64,000 bases of DNA from contig JABYQU010000008.1 in assembly GCA_022264855.1 (NCBI GenBank), positions 434,001 to 498,000 on the forward strand, read 5' to 3'. This document shows positions 47,357 through 56,918 of the stretch, piece by piece. The notes beneath the pieces were generated by a model. It worked only from the letters and a program-made list of their open reading frames with translations. It was not told where the DNA came from and made no database searches. The translations under genes and the position numbers were made by a program. This stretch comes from Lenzites betulinus (Eukaryota > Basidiomycota > Agaricomycetes > Polyporales > Polyporaceae). Numbering within the stretch: position 1 is the first letter of the stretch; each line of letters starts with the position of its first letter.

Positions 47357-48930
47357 CTAGTGCCCCGGGGCGCCGCGCCCGCCGCGTCCGCCCCTTCCTC
47401 CGCGGCCGGCATGGGTGTTCTGCCCTCCCTGACCTCGTCCAGCTCCTCGCCCTGTACCGCCACGCCCGCGGTTATGTCCCCCGCGCTGCCCTCCAAGGGC
47501 TGGGTACTCGTTGACTGCTTGGCGATAGGCGAGGATGAGCGGCGTTAGAACGACTCCGGCTCCTCCTGAATACACGGGCGGCGTCGACGCAGAGGCTCGC
47601 ACGCCAAGGTCCTTGGGGGTAATGCCAAGCCAGCCTTCCGTGGCCGGCCACGGGCACCTGGCCGTGCAGTGCAGGAACGACTTGCAGAGGTCGCACCAAA
47701 CGCGCGTGGGGAGGAACGCGATGTCGAACCGCTGGAGCGCAATGCGGAAGGCTTCGCGCGCCCGGGTCCCGTCGCGCATGAAGTAGCTGTACCATTCAAG
47801 GTACTCCTCCTCCGACCCAGTGGGCGGGCGCGCGAGGAGGACATATGCAGGGACGAGGGAACCGCTCCCGTCGAGCGCTTCAGTCCGTTCGAGGTGGAAG
47901 GTATCTGCGAGAGTTTCGAGGGCGCCGTTGAGGTCGCCAGTGTGGAGGAGATTTTTGTATGCCATCCTCGCGGCGAAGCTGCGGTAGGGTGCGCTGAGGA
48001 GCATGTCGCGTTTGATAGCCTTGAGGATCAATTCCTTTTGGTCGAGGACCTCGGCGTGGGTGGCGTCCACTCTGACGGAGGTGCCAGTGATCGGATAGAA
48101 GGCCCAGCTCGAGTCGTTTGTGTCGAGGTCGTAGACCGTGAACGAGACAGTCTTGCTAACCGCGAAGACCCGTTGCCAGAGGAGGAAGACCCTGAGCGGG
48201 CCAGCGTCACGCGGGAGTTGTAGGAAGAAAGGCCAAGGTTTTCCGAAGGGGTCACTAGACCAGGTGCGGGGCGGGTTGCGGACGTCCGGAGGATGAAGGA
48301 CGCTTCTGTACGGGAGCCTGTCGTTTTCTTCGAAAGCCAGAGAGTTCAAGAAGGCCTCGATGTCCGCGACAAGAGTCGCTGCATTCGTGTTCATAGCCTT
48401 TCCCCCGCCGTGGGGGACGAGCGCGAGGATGGGCTCGCTGAGCTTGATCCTGTCCAGCTCTTCGAGTTGTTCCGGGCTGAGGTTTCCCCGGAAGCCCGCC
48501 AGCGAGATCGGGGGCACGACGAACGGCCCTTCAGGGAAGGGGCGGTGCGGCTGCAGCGGGCCCGGCGGGGTCGGGCCAGACCGGGACATGCGGAAGTGCG
48601 GGTTTGCCGCCCTCCCGGTCGGCCGGCCGCAGTAGACAGCAGGGTCGAGCTCCGGGGTGTAGGGGAAGGTCTTTGGGTTTGCTGCAAGAGCTTCCAACGA
48701 CGGGGGAGGCGGGGCAACCGCATCACGGAGCTCTCCGACCCATGCATTCTGTTCGTCGTGTCAGCTTGTTCGCCGACTTTTCATCCGATTTATGGCAAAC
48801 TCACCACCGGCATTGGGTCGCGGAGAGTGCGTTGTCGTTTGTTCGACTGCGTTTGCTCCGCATCGTCCATGTGGGTGTCAGCCGTGGCCGGCGGGGCAGT
48901 GGAGGAGGGGGGCGCAGGCTGGGAGAACAT
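47357..48930 (-). CDS. LINE 1 ORF1: RNA-binding protein with zinc knuckle and RGG tail, two exons
   Basis: Probable nucleic-acid-binding ORF1 protein. The long exon (48748-47357) holds a single CCHC knuckle CDLCKSFLHCTARC (C-x2-C-x4-H-x4-C) and a C-terminal Gly/Arg tail (GGHNRGRGGTGRGAGRGQGG). Upstream of its first ATG the frame stays coding-like (NAWVGELRDAVAPPPPSLEA) back to a CAG acceptor at 48749. A 56-nt intron (48749-48804; GTGAGT, branch GCTGAC) joins a 42-codon first exon starting at 48930 (MFSQPAPPSSTAPPATADTH). Without splicing, exon 1 runs into a TAA after eight codons of intron and translation could only start at 48697. The intron is predicted, not proven. Confidence 0.75.
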
Positions 48931-49503
48931 CGTTCGGAGTGTCTTCGAGGATGAGGTTCAGCGTTGCCGTTGCCGATACTTATACGTTTTTCACGTACCT
49001 TGGTTATACTATGTCCAACGGCAGCACTCGAGATTTCGGGCATCCACGCGCAGGGTTGTCCTATGCGCTGGCGTCTTGCTGCGTACTCGAAGTGCGCTGT
49101 TCCGCCTCGCAGGCGCGAAGCTAGTGCATCGCCGAGGGCCACACCATTCAGCTTGCTGTCGTGCTGTCGCGCTACCGTGCTTGGGCGCCGTTGCCGGCCG
49201 CCTCGAGGCAGTAAGCGACGCACTGTTAAGTCTTAGTAGCACTTCCCAAGTGCTTCCGTACCGGTTCGTTTCGCCCCTGCACCTGTACGCAGCAGGGGTG
49301 GTGCAGGGTGAGGACGGCGGCCGAGAGTAGTGCAGCTTACCGTGCTCGCTACTGCCTTAGCTGATCCCACATAGTCGTCGCGAAGGGCGTATCTATGTTC
49401 GTGACCCCACTTTGTGCGGTTTTCACTACGTCAGAGGTCCAGAGTCGCGGCAGGGCCGGGCATCGTGGGCGCAGAGAGGTTTTTAGAGAAGTGCTAGTGT
49501 TGT
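48931..49503. other. Upstream of LINE 1 ORF1, boundary unresolved
   Basis: Should include the LINE 1 5' UTR and the junction with host DNA, then the 3' flank of the split gene. No terminal repeat or target duplication was found. ORFs here are shadows of one another. Confidence 0.4.
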
Positions 49504-50121
49504 CTACACCGTTTCGAGTACATCACCAGTCTGGGGGGGCGGGAGGAGGGGGGGTAGCGACATCAGGGCACGGTCGAAAGAGCCTCCAGCAGTTTCGATA
49601 TCCGATTCGTCAGCAACCCAAATGTGGTATGTGCTTTCCCACCGTTCAGCTATCTCCGGGCCGATCGGGTCTGCGTCTATCCAGAGGTCGGCTTCTTGCG
49701 TAGTCGGCTCCAAGCTCCGACGCCCGAGAAGGGCCGGTTCGGCCGTCTGCACGTGCAGTGACATCATCAGCCACTTTCCAGCTATTATGGTAGAGGCGTC
49801 TTGTTATCTCACCTCAAGTTGCCACAACCGCCTGACTGGGGATGGGACCGGCGTCGGGGCTCTGCAGCGGCGCCATAGGTCGGAGTCCACGGAGATACCC
49901 GGATGGGCCGGGACACGGAGGCGGGCGCGATAGATTTGAGTTTCGTTTCCCCAGCAATCCAGCTCGAAAACCACCATCTCCTCGTCGCAGGATAGGACCT
50001 TCATCGTTCTTCCTCTGATTCCCAGCGACACAGAATCGAGAGCAGCCGCATCGGCCGGGTGAAGGAAGTGGATGGGTGCCCGTTGGGAGAGGACGAGGTG
50101 GAGTTGGACGGGAGTTGTATA

Positions 50122-50440
50122 CAACAGTTGTTGCAACATTTTAGGTGTAATAAATAGCAGTAGTTGCAACTTCAGCGGTTTAAGGCCAAATAGGCGCCGT
50201 TTGGCACAGCCACTGACGCGCGAGACGCAGGCGCCTATCTGCAGTTGCAGTCACGGTGAGGTGGGCGTCTATTGTAGTTGCAGCCACGAAAAGAACACGC
50301 AGCAAGCGGAATTGAACACCGGACCTGCTGAAAAAGCCTAAGTAAGAGTGATACACATAAACCACTCAGCCACAGGGCTGTACAGATGTCAGGGTTGTCA
50401 ACAGTACTAGTTCTGATGGATTTTCCCAGCTACTAATGGT
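50122..50440 (-). repeat. Left arm of the fold-back element
   Basis: Inverted match to 50642-50840 plus 56700-56816. It carries a reversed A box (50362-50372) and B box (50308-50320). One of the few differences from the right arm is T versus G just after the B box. Confidence 0.85.
50308..50372 (-). promoter_or_regulatory. tRNA-like A and B boxes, left arm
   Basis: On the minus strand, TGGCTGAGTGG (50372-50362) matches the pol III A-box consensus and GGTGTTCAATTCC (50320-50308) is close to a B box. Spacing between box starts is 52 nt, as in Ser/Leu-type tRNAs. Arm pairing is too poor for a functional tRNA. Confidence 0.6.
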
Positions 50441-50460
50441 ACTCCAAGGCCTTACCGGAT

Positions 50461-50720
50461 CTTGGTGCTGCATAAGGACTTATAATGCTGTTAGTAGCCA
50501 AAGGAATGGATGAGCACTAGTACCATATATACTCCTATAGGGTGTACAGTTCTGTGGCCGAGTGGTCCATTTCTATCACTGGAATCCGACATCTTGCTAA
50601 AGCTTGGCGCTGCGTGAGGACTTAGGGTAACTGGGGATGCCATTAGTAGCTGCGGAAATGTATCAGAACTAGTACTGTGGACAACCCTGACATCTGTACA
50701 GCCCTGTGGCTGAGTGGTTT
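50461..50720 (+). repeat. Diverged direct repeats in the fold-back spacer, each ending in an A box
   Basis: Copy 1 (50461-50568) and copy 2 (50603-50720) share CTTGG(T/C)GCTGC, AGGACTTA, TTAGTAGC, ACTAGTAC and GTACAG, then an A box: TGGCCGAGTGG at 50555-50565 and TGGCTGAGTGG at 50707-50717. So the element holds three tRNA-like heads: two direct and one inverted. Confidence 0.7.
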
Positions 50721-50771
50721 ATGTGTATCACTCTTACTTAGGCTTTTTCAGCAGGTCCGGTGTTCAATTCC
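50707..50771 (+). promoter_or_regulatory. tRNA-like A and B boxes, right arm
   Basis: A box TGGCTGAGTGG at 50707-50717 and B-like GGTGTTCAATTCC at 50759-50771. The element sequence just outside contains CAGCC (before the A box) and GGCTG (after the B box), a remnant of an acceptor stem. Confidence 0.6.
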
Positions 50772-50827
50772 GCTGGCTGCGTGTTCTTTTCGTGGCTGCA
50801 ACTACAATAGACGCCCACCTCACCGTG

Positions 50828-50840
50828 ACTGCAACTGCAG
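50828..50840 (+). repeat. Target site duplication of LINE 2, left copy
   Basis: ACTGCAACTGCAG, repeated exactly at 56687-56699. The uninterrupted left arm of the fold-back element holds a single inverted copy (50239-50251), which confirms the empty-site sequence. Confidence 0.92.
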
Positions 50841-50914
50841 GAAACACACATCTTGATCCGCAACCCTCATCTCAGGCACCCAGTGGCTCACTTTGGCAAC
50901 TCGGCCCAACCGGA

Positions 50915-52330
50915 ATGCCTCCGAAACCGAGGTCGTGCTCTCAGCCGACCCCGTCTCTCCCTCCCCCTCCCTTTTCTTCCCCCTCTGCCCCTTCCCCAAC
51001 GGCCCCCACGGCGAGCTCACTGTCGTCGCACGAGCCACCCAAAGTCCCCCCATCCGCCACTGACGCCATCCAGGCATTGGACGAACTATGCGCCATTATT
51101 GACGCACTCAACGCAAAGAAGCACCTTGCAAACAAGCACAAAGACAGTATGTTCCCATTGATCGGCATCGCTAAACGCTTTGTTTCCGAGACAGCCACCC
51201 GGGCCGCCAGTCCGCCCATCACCTCCAGCCTCGCGCCCTCCGACCTGCTGCAATCTATGCAAGCGTCCCTTCTGTCCACCCAGCGGGCAGTCGAGTCTCT
51301 GCGTGGAGAGCTCAAGCAGACCGTCAAGACATCGGTGCAGGAGGTGCTCGGGTCAGCGCCGGCGGGCCCCGCGGCCCCGCACATTAACCCGGTCGTCAAC
51401 CCCGCCCCGCGCATCCCGCGCGATGGGCCTCAGCATCTCGACATCACCATTGGAGTCCCGCGTGGGACCCGCACCGTAGAGTTCACGAAGCTCACCGCTG
51501 CCCAGCTTAAGAGCGAGGTTGATGCCGCGCTAGACGCGTCGGGCATCGTCGGCCTCGCGGGCACGCGGACGCGCGGTGTTCGGCGCCACGCCAATGGGGA
51601 CATCCTGGTGCGTGCTTCAGGCCAAGAACAAGCTGACCTTTTATTCCGTCATGATGGGGTTTGGCTCCCGCACTTGAAGAGCTTGCAGGGCGCCCGCGTC
51701 GAACGCAAGGCGTTCACGCTCATCGCGGCGTCAGTCCCCATTGAGTTTGATCCGGCGGCCTCCAATGCGGCTGAATCCCTGTGGCTGGAGAACTCTGGCA
51801 CGGTCGCCTCGAAGGATGCTATCCGCAGCCTTCGATGGCTCCATGCCGGACGAGGCACCTCATCCTCCAAGCGGGAGGGCTCCCTGGTCTTCAGTGTTGA
51901 CGATCGGGCCTCTGCCGATCAGCTCATCTACAGTTCGATTTCGATCCGGGGAGCCCTGTGCTCCGTGAGCAAGTTCGTCCCACCTCCTATGCAGTGTTAC
52001 AGCTGCCAAGCATTCGGCCATTCGGCCAAGGCGTGTCCACGCGCTGCTTTTCCTTCTTCGGTGCGGTGCGCCCGCTGCGCGGGCCCCCACCCTCTTCGCG
52101 ACTGCACCTGTCCTCACAAGACCCAATGCTCCGATCGCCGCCGCTGTGCACACATCAAGGTGTGCTGCGCAAACTGTCAGGGACCTCACAAGTCCTTCGA
52201 CAGCAAGTGCCCAGTGAAAGCAGTCGAGCAGCGCAAGCTTGCGCTTCAGTTCAACAACGGGTCCTGCTACTACGACCCTATGTTCCGTGCTCCACGTCCG
52301 GCCCGCGCCCGCAGCGCGGCGGATGTATAA
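50915..52330 (+). CDS. LINE 2 ORF1: gag-like protein with three zinc knuckles
   Basis: 471-residue nucleic-acid-binding protein. The Pro/Ser-rich start (MPPKPRSCSQPTPSLPPPPF) is the first ATG inside the element; the open frame extends back to 50714 only because the host fold-back sequence happens to be open. The centre has an RRM-like stretch (LDITIGVPRGTRTVEFTKLT). The C-terminus has knuckles CYSCQAFGHSAKAC (C-x2-C-x4-H-x4-C), CARCAGPHPLRDC and CANCQGPHKSFDSKC. It stops at 52328-52330, and the last A of TAA is the first base of the ORF2 ATG. Confidence 0.88.
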   Translation: MPPKPRSCSQPTPSLPPPPFSSPSAPSPTAPTASSLSSHEPPKVPPSATDAIQALDELCAIIDALNAKKHLANKHKDSMFPLIGIAKRFVSETATRAASPPITSSLAPSDLLQSMQASLLSTQRAVESLRGELKQTVKTSVQEVLGSAPAGPAAPHINPVVNPAPRIPRDGPQHLDITIGVPRGTRTVEFTKLTAAQLKSEVDAALDASGIVGLAGTRTRGVRRHANGDILVRASGQEQADLLFRHDGVWLPHLKSLQGARVERKAFTLIAASVPIEFDPAASNAAESLWLENSGTVASKDAIRSLRWLHAGRGTSSSKREGSLVFSVDDRASADQLIYSSISIRGALCSVSKFVPPPMQCYSCQAFGHSAKACPRAAFPSSVRCARCAGPHPLRDCTCPHKTQCSDRRRCAHIKVCCANCQGPHKSFDSKCPVKAVEQRKLALQFNNGSCYYDPMFRAPRPARARSAADV

Positions 52331-55300
52331 TGAGCGCCAACCCCCAAGCAGGGTTACGAGTCCTCTCCCTCAATTGCCGTCGCTCTGAGGACGTGGTGCT
52401 GTCCCTCCTGAACAGCTCCAACCCCTCGCATTGGGACGTCCTATGCCTGCAAGAGCTCCCGATTCATCTGCATGATCGCGCTTCCTTCCGGTCATCCCAC
52501 TGGAATCTGCTTCTGCCCAACGCTCCCAGAGCGCACGACGCCACAACACCCCTCCGCAGTGCTATCTATATCAGTAACCGCCTCCCATCTGACTCGTACA
52601 CCCAGATCCCTCTCGCGTCCCCGACGTGTGCGCGGTTCGCTTCTCCTTTTCCTCCTCTGCTCCGTCTTTCTCGATTTTCTCGGTTTACAATCCCCCGGGC
52701 TCTGTGAGCTCTGTTTCGTTTCTTCGGTCTGCCCTACGCGACGCCTCGGTCGCTGCCTCCTCACTGCTTCTGCTCGGAGACTTCAACCTGCACCATCCAC
52801 TGTGGTCAGGCACGAGCATGCCACAACGCACTCACCGCTCCAACGCGGAACCTCTTCTCCAAGTCATGGCTGAACATCACCTCACCTCTGCACTTCCTCC
52901 AGGTACCCCGACATTCCGGTCGGACGCACATGGGACCTGGTCGACCCTTGACCTCGCCCTAGTGTCTAGCGCCATAGAGGATGCAGTCACGCGCTGCGAT
53001 GCGGGCTTCGGTCATGGCAGCGATCACTGCAGCATCGAGATGGAAGTCTCCTTGGATGTCCCGATCACCACTCCCTCGGTGCGCCTGAACTGGCGCAGCA
53101 CCGACTGGGAGGCATACGAGTACTCAGTGACCCAGCGCTGGCTCGAGCAGCGTGTTCATGAGCGGGCACTGGTTCTTACCACGACTCAAGAGGTTGACTC
53201 ACTTGTAAATGATATTACTGACATTTTAGTTCAGGCAGCAGATGGATCTGTCCCTGTAGCCAAGCCTTGCCCATACTCCAAGCGCTGGTGGGTGCCCGAG
53301 CTCACCGCGCTGAAGAAAGCCGCGCGCAAGCTCGCGAACCGTGCTGCCAAACGTCGTGCCAGTACTGCCGACGTTGCAGCTGCGCGTGCGGCGCTCAAAG
53401 AGTATCACAAGGCAATTCGACGGCAGAAGCGCCTCCACTGGCGTGAGTACGTTGAAACGGCCACAGAGCGAACAATCTGGCAAACGAGCAAATATGTCAC
53501 ACAAGCTCCCGAGGACACGCTCGCCTCGCGCCTGCCTGCACTCAACCTGGCCGACGGCTCGGTCGCCAGGTCATGCGCAGAAAAGCGTGATGCACTAATG
53601 ACCCAGTTTTTCCCTCCCCCTCCTCCTGCGTCTCTTGATGATATTGCTGATGCCCAGTACGATGAGCAGCTCCCTTTCACCTCCTTTACAGAGGAGGAGG
53701 TGGCTGCAGCAGTGGACAACCTTAGCCCATTCAAGGCCCCTGGCCCAACTGGGGTGCCCAATGCTGCGCTGAAGCAATGCGCCGTTCACATTGTCCCGGT
53801 ATTCACTAATATTATCAACAGATGCACTGCACTGGGCCATCACCCTGCGCAGTGGAAATTCTTCACCACTATCACCCTCCGCAAGCCTGGCAAGCCCAGC
53901 TACCTCATTCCCAAAGCATACCGGCCTATTGCACTCGGAGATACCTCTAGCAAGATTGTTGAATCCGTCATCGCTCGTCGTCTGGCAGCGCTTGCAGAAG
54001 AACACCACCTCCTCCCCCCAAATCACTTCGGTGGCCGCCCCCATCGCACAACCACTGACGCTGTGCTGCACCTGGTACAGCGTATCAAAGACTCGTGGCG
54101 TGCCAAAAAGGTGACCTCTGTTCTCTACCTCGACATCTCCTCTGCCTTCCCTTCTGTCAACCACCGCCGACTTCTACACAACCTCCGCAAGCGTGGAGTC
54201 CCCGAACCACTCGTGCGCTGGATTGCGGATTTTCTCCGTGATCGGCGCACGCAGCTGAAGTTCGATGACTTCACATCTGACCCCCTCCTTGCCGACTGCG
54301 GCATCCCGCAAGGTTCCCCCCTCTCCCCCATTTTATATTTATTTTACTCCTCCGACCTCCTCGAGATCATCGACCTCAAGGACCGCGAGCGCATGTCGCT
54401 CGGCTACATTGACGACACAGCGATCGCGGTCTCCTCTCACGATATCGCCACCAATATCCGCATCCTCACCGCCCTGGCGCCGCACCTGCTCATGTGGTCG
54501 CAACAGCACGCCTGTCTCTTCGACATCGGCAAGTTCCAACTGGTACATCATACGCGCTACGAGCCCCGCTACTCTCCGCTCCCCTTACAGATCAATGGGC
54601 ACACCATCCACCCTGACGACGCAGCCAAGTACCTCGGCATCATTGTCGATCGTCGTCTTCGGTGGCGTGAACATGTTGACGCGGCGATAGCAAAAGGCAT
54701 GGCAGCAGTGCTGGCTGTCAGCCGGCTGGCGCGCCCCACTTTCGGTCTCCCACATAGGTACGCCCGCCAGCTCTTTACGGCAGTGGTGTGCCCCAAGATG
54801 GAGTATGGGCTGCCGGTCTGGTATACGCCAGTGCGACGAGCAGAAGGCAGTCGGCGGGCGACAGGCTCAGTGGGGATTGCACGGCGTGTTGGTAAGGTCC
54901 AGCGCCTTGCAACCCTCATGATCACAGGGGCCTTCCGCTCCACGGCAACCGTACTGCTGGACTTCCATGCGGGACTTCTACCTACCGAGCTGAGGCTGAA
55001 CCAGTCCGCGCATCGTGCGGCAGCCCGGCTTGCTGCCCTCCCCGACCATCACCCCCTCCACAAAGCCGTCATCCGCTGCTCGCAGCGCGTCCCTCGCTTC
55101 CATCACACTCCTCTGCACGAGCTCTTCCGAGCCTTCCCGGATCTGCGCAACGTAGCACCAGTCCGACCGCCAGCAGCCCGCAAGCCTGCAGACGTGACCG
55201 CGTTCACAACACTCGTCGCAGCAGACAAGGAGGCAGCACGGACCCAGGCACTGGAGGTGTTAGGGGGGACGGGAGTGTGCGTCTTCGCGCAAGGGTACGT

Positions 55301-56204
55301 ATCTGGCACTACCCTCGGCGTCGCCGCTGAGGTCGCACAAGGTACCGGCGGGAACGTGTCCTGTCGAGTGTCACTCGGGCCTGCAAACCAACGGCAGGTG
55401 CACGACGGCGCACTCGCAGCGATCACGGTGGCACTGTGTGCGATCATGCGTTGCCCTCGGGTGACGCGCGCCAGTGTCCTTGTCCCGGACCGCATCGCGA
55501 TCCAGATGGTGACGTCGCAGCCAGATCACCCACTCTCCGAGCTCTTCTCGGAGAGATTGTGCGCGGTTCGGCGCCGCTTTCGCTCCTCCCTCCACCTCAC
55601 GCTAGTCTGGGCCCCCCTCCGCGACAGCGATCACGACTGCGTCAAGCGCACGCGCGTCAGCGCGACATCTGCGGCAGCAGGATTGGAGTCCCCCACACCC
55701 GAGCTCCCCCACGCGGTCCTCGACGTACTGCACGACCTGCGCACCGAGCGGTCAGTCCTTCAGCAGCAGTACGACGCGGACCTGCTGTGCCAGTGGCAGA
55801 CCCTGTGGCAGGACTCCCCGCAAGGCAAACGATGCGCGCGTGCGGTCGACAGCACACCCCCGAGCACCAAGCCCCACCCAATCTACCGCGACTTGCCCCG
55901 AGCGCAGTGCAGCATCCTCACGCAGCTACGCTGCGGTCACGCTGGACTCAATGCATACCTCGCGCGCATACGGGCGGTCGACTCCCCCCTCTGCGCTAAG
56001 TGCTTACTCCCCGAAACCCCCGCACACTACCTGTTCACTTGCCGGCGGTACACCGCGGCGCGTCATGCGCTGCGCCAGGCAGTCAACGGACCGTTGTCCC
56101 TGCGGAACACACTGGGGAATGTCAAGGCACGCGCGGCGGTACTGGAGTACATACGGGCCACGGGGCGCTTCGAGGCATACCGTCTCGGCGGCGTGCTTGA
56201 TTAG
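52330..56204 (+). CDS. LINE 2 ORF2: endonuclease and reverse transcriptase, one frameshift
   Basis: Begins at the TAATG overlap (MSANPQAGLRVLSLNCRR). The first ~98 codons are in one frame (LQELPIH; ends near IPLASP) and continue in another from about 52623 (DVCAVRFSF); a 1-nt loss in the CCCC run 52619-52622 explains this. Endonuclease motifs: LLGDFNLHHPLWSG, STLDLALVS, GSDHCSIE. RT motifs: YRPIALGDTSSKIVESVIA, HFGGRPHRTTTDAV, LYLDISSAFPSV, GIPQGSPLSPILYLFYSSDL and catalytic YIDD in GYIDDTAIAVS. An RNase-H-like region follows (VFAQGYVSG, VWAPLRDSDHD), without the usual TDG and GNE.AD motifs. A zinc motif CAKCLLPETPAHYLFTC lies near the end (RLGGVLD). Confidence 0.88.
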
Positions 56205-56686
56205 CGGGTGATCTGTCCTCCTCCTCCTTCCCCTTCCCCCTCCCTTCCTTCCCCCTCTCCCCCGTGCCATGCTCCATCTATCCCGCAACCCCGACTTCCC
56301 CTATTCCCCCTTTTCCCTTAGATTTCCCCCTTTTTCTCATTCTCATCATTAAAGCTCGCCACCTCACTCTCCCGTTTTCATTCCCACCGGCTACGGCCGT
56401 TTCTCGAGGCTTGTTCCTCCCGGCACCCGTATGGACACGCCGCCCACCCAGCCTGAGCATGCTTTCCATAACCCCTCCTGCACACACACCCCCATCGCTA
56501 CCCGCACTGTCACCTTCTACGCATAATCCGTCGATTACAACCCCCTCTTGCCTGTTACCTACAGTTGTTCCTACACCCTCGTGCTCTCTGCCGTCTAGTA
56601 TCGTCCGCGTAGCATAGCGACAGTGGCAACTTCGGCCGTGACCGGCCTACGTGCCACTATAATCAATGATAATATCTATCTATCTA

Positions 56687-56699
56687 ACTGCAACTGCAG
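56687..56699 (+). repeat. Target site duplication of LINE 2, right copy
   Basis: Exact copy of 50828-50840, directly after the ATCTATCTATCTA tail and directly before the rest of the fold-back arm. Confidence 0.92.
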
Positions 56700-56918
56700 A
56701 TAGGCGCCTGCGTCTCGCGCGTCAGTGGCTGTGCCAAACGGCGCCTATTTGGCCTTAAACCGCTGAAGTTGCAACTACCGCTATTTATTACACCTAGAAT
56801 GTTGCAACAACTGTTGTATACTCTACAGCGTGAAAGCCGCTACATTAGGCGCATTGGACGGCGGACTTTCGTAGAAGTCATCTACGAAGAGAGGAAGGAC
56901 TTGGGCGGCGTGGGGCAT

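Larger units (their letters stand above)
41422..48930 (-). mobile_element. Non-LTR retrotransposon 1 (Tad-like), minus strand, near complete
   Basis: Runs right to left: ORF1 (48930-47357), a 174-nt gap, ORF2 (47182-41696), a 245-nt 3' UTR and a poly(A) tract seen as 29 T on the + strand (41422-41450). ORF2 is uninterrupted over 1,828 codons, which argues for recent insertion. The 5' end is not resolved; no second copy of the sequence beside the poly(A) (ACAAGCTACATC) was found between 48.9 and 49.6 kb, so the target duplication could not be confirmed. The domain order endonuclease-RT-RNase H-zinc finger matches the Tad/I-type group common in fungi. Confidence 0.9.
50841..56686 (+). mobile_element. 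Non-LTR retrotransposon 2, plus strand, full length
   Basis: 5,846 bp bounded by a 13-bp target duplication. Contains a short 5' UTR, ORF1, ORF2 overlapping it at TAATG, a pyrimidine-rich 3' UTR and an ATCTATCTATCTA tail instead of poly(A). ORF2 has one apparent 1-nt frameshift. The RT core reads YIDD rather than FADD and the RNase H region is degenerate, so it belongs to a different lineage from retrotransposon 1; basidiomycete Deceiver- or Inkcap-type clades are candidates. Confidence 0.92.
50122..56816. mobile_element. Fold-back element with tRNA-like heads, interrupted by LINE 2
   Basis: Ends are inverted copies of CAACAGTTGTTGCAACATT, flanked on both sides by TATA (50118-50121 and 56817-56820), a possible 2-4 bp target duplication. 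Removing LINE 2 and one copy of its duplication leaves about 836 bp: left arm 50122 to about 50440, spacer about 200 bp, right arm about 50642-50840 continued at 56700-56816. The arms are almost identical, so the element is young or gene-converted. Each arm repeats the motif GTTGCA(A/G) four times. It encodes nothing. It could be a fold-back DNA transposon or two tRNA-derived SINEs joined head to head. Confidence 0.75.
49504..56918 (-). pseudogene. Small host gene split by nested transposons
   Basis: Left part: exon 50117-49813 is open on the minus strand (from PVQLHLVLSQRAPIHF through VVFELDCWGNETQIYRARL to RRLWQLE), then a GTGAGAT donor, an intron 49812-49747 and exon 49746-49504 (TAEPALLGRRS ... 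LWIDADPIGPEIAERW ... TGDVLETV stop). Right part, beyond the insertions: ATG at 56916-56918 followed by PHAAQVLPLFVDDFYESPPS up to the insertion at 56817-56820; a TTTTAAAA stretch lies about 35 bp upstream of this ATG. Both parts are on the minus strand and have coding-like composition. Reading the two flanks directly together meets a TAG and a frame change, so additional sequence change has occurred. The intact product would be about 200 residues; I do not recognise it. The link between parts is inferred. Confidence 0.6.

Noticed and set aside
50700..50790. Functional tRNA gene
   Set aside because: A and B boxes are good, but the D, anticodon and T arms do not pair properly and the same sequence is repeated inverted; best seen as tRNA-derived.
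50714..50914. Apparent N-terminal extension of LINE 2 ORF1
   Set aside because: These codons come from the fold-back element outside the 13-bp target duplication, so they are not part of the retrotransposon.
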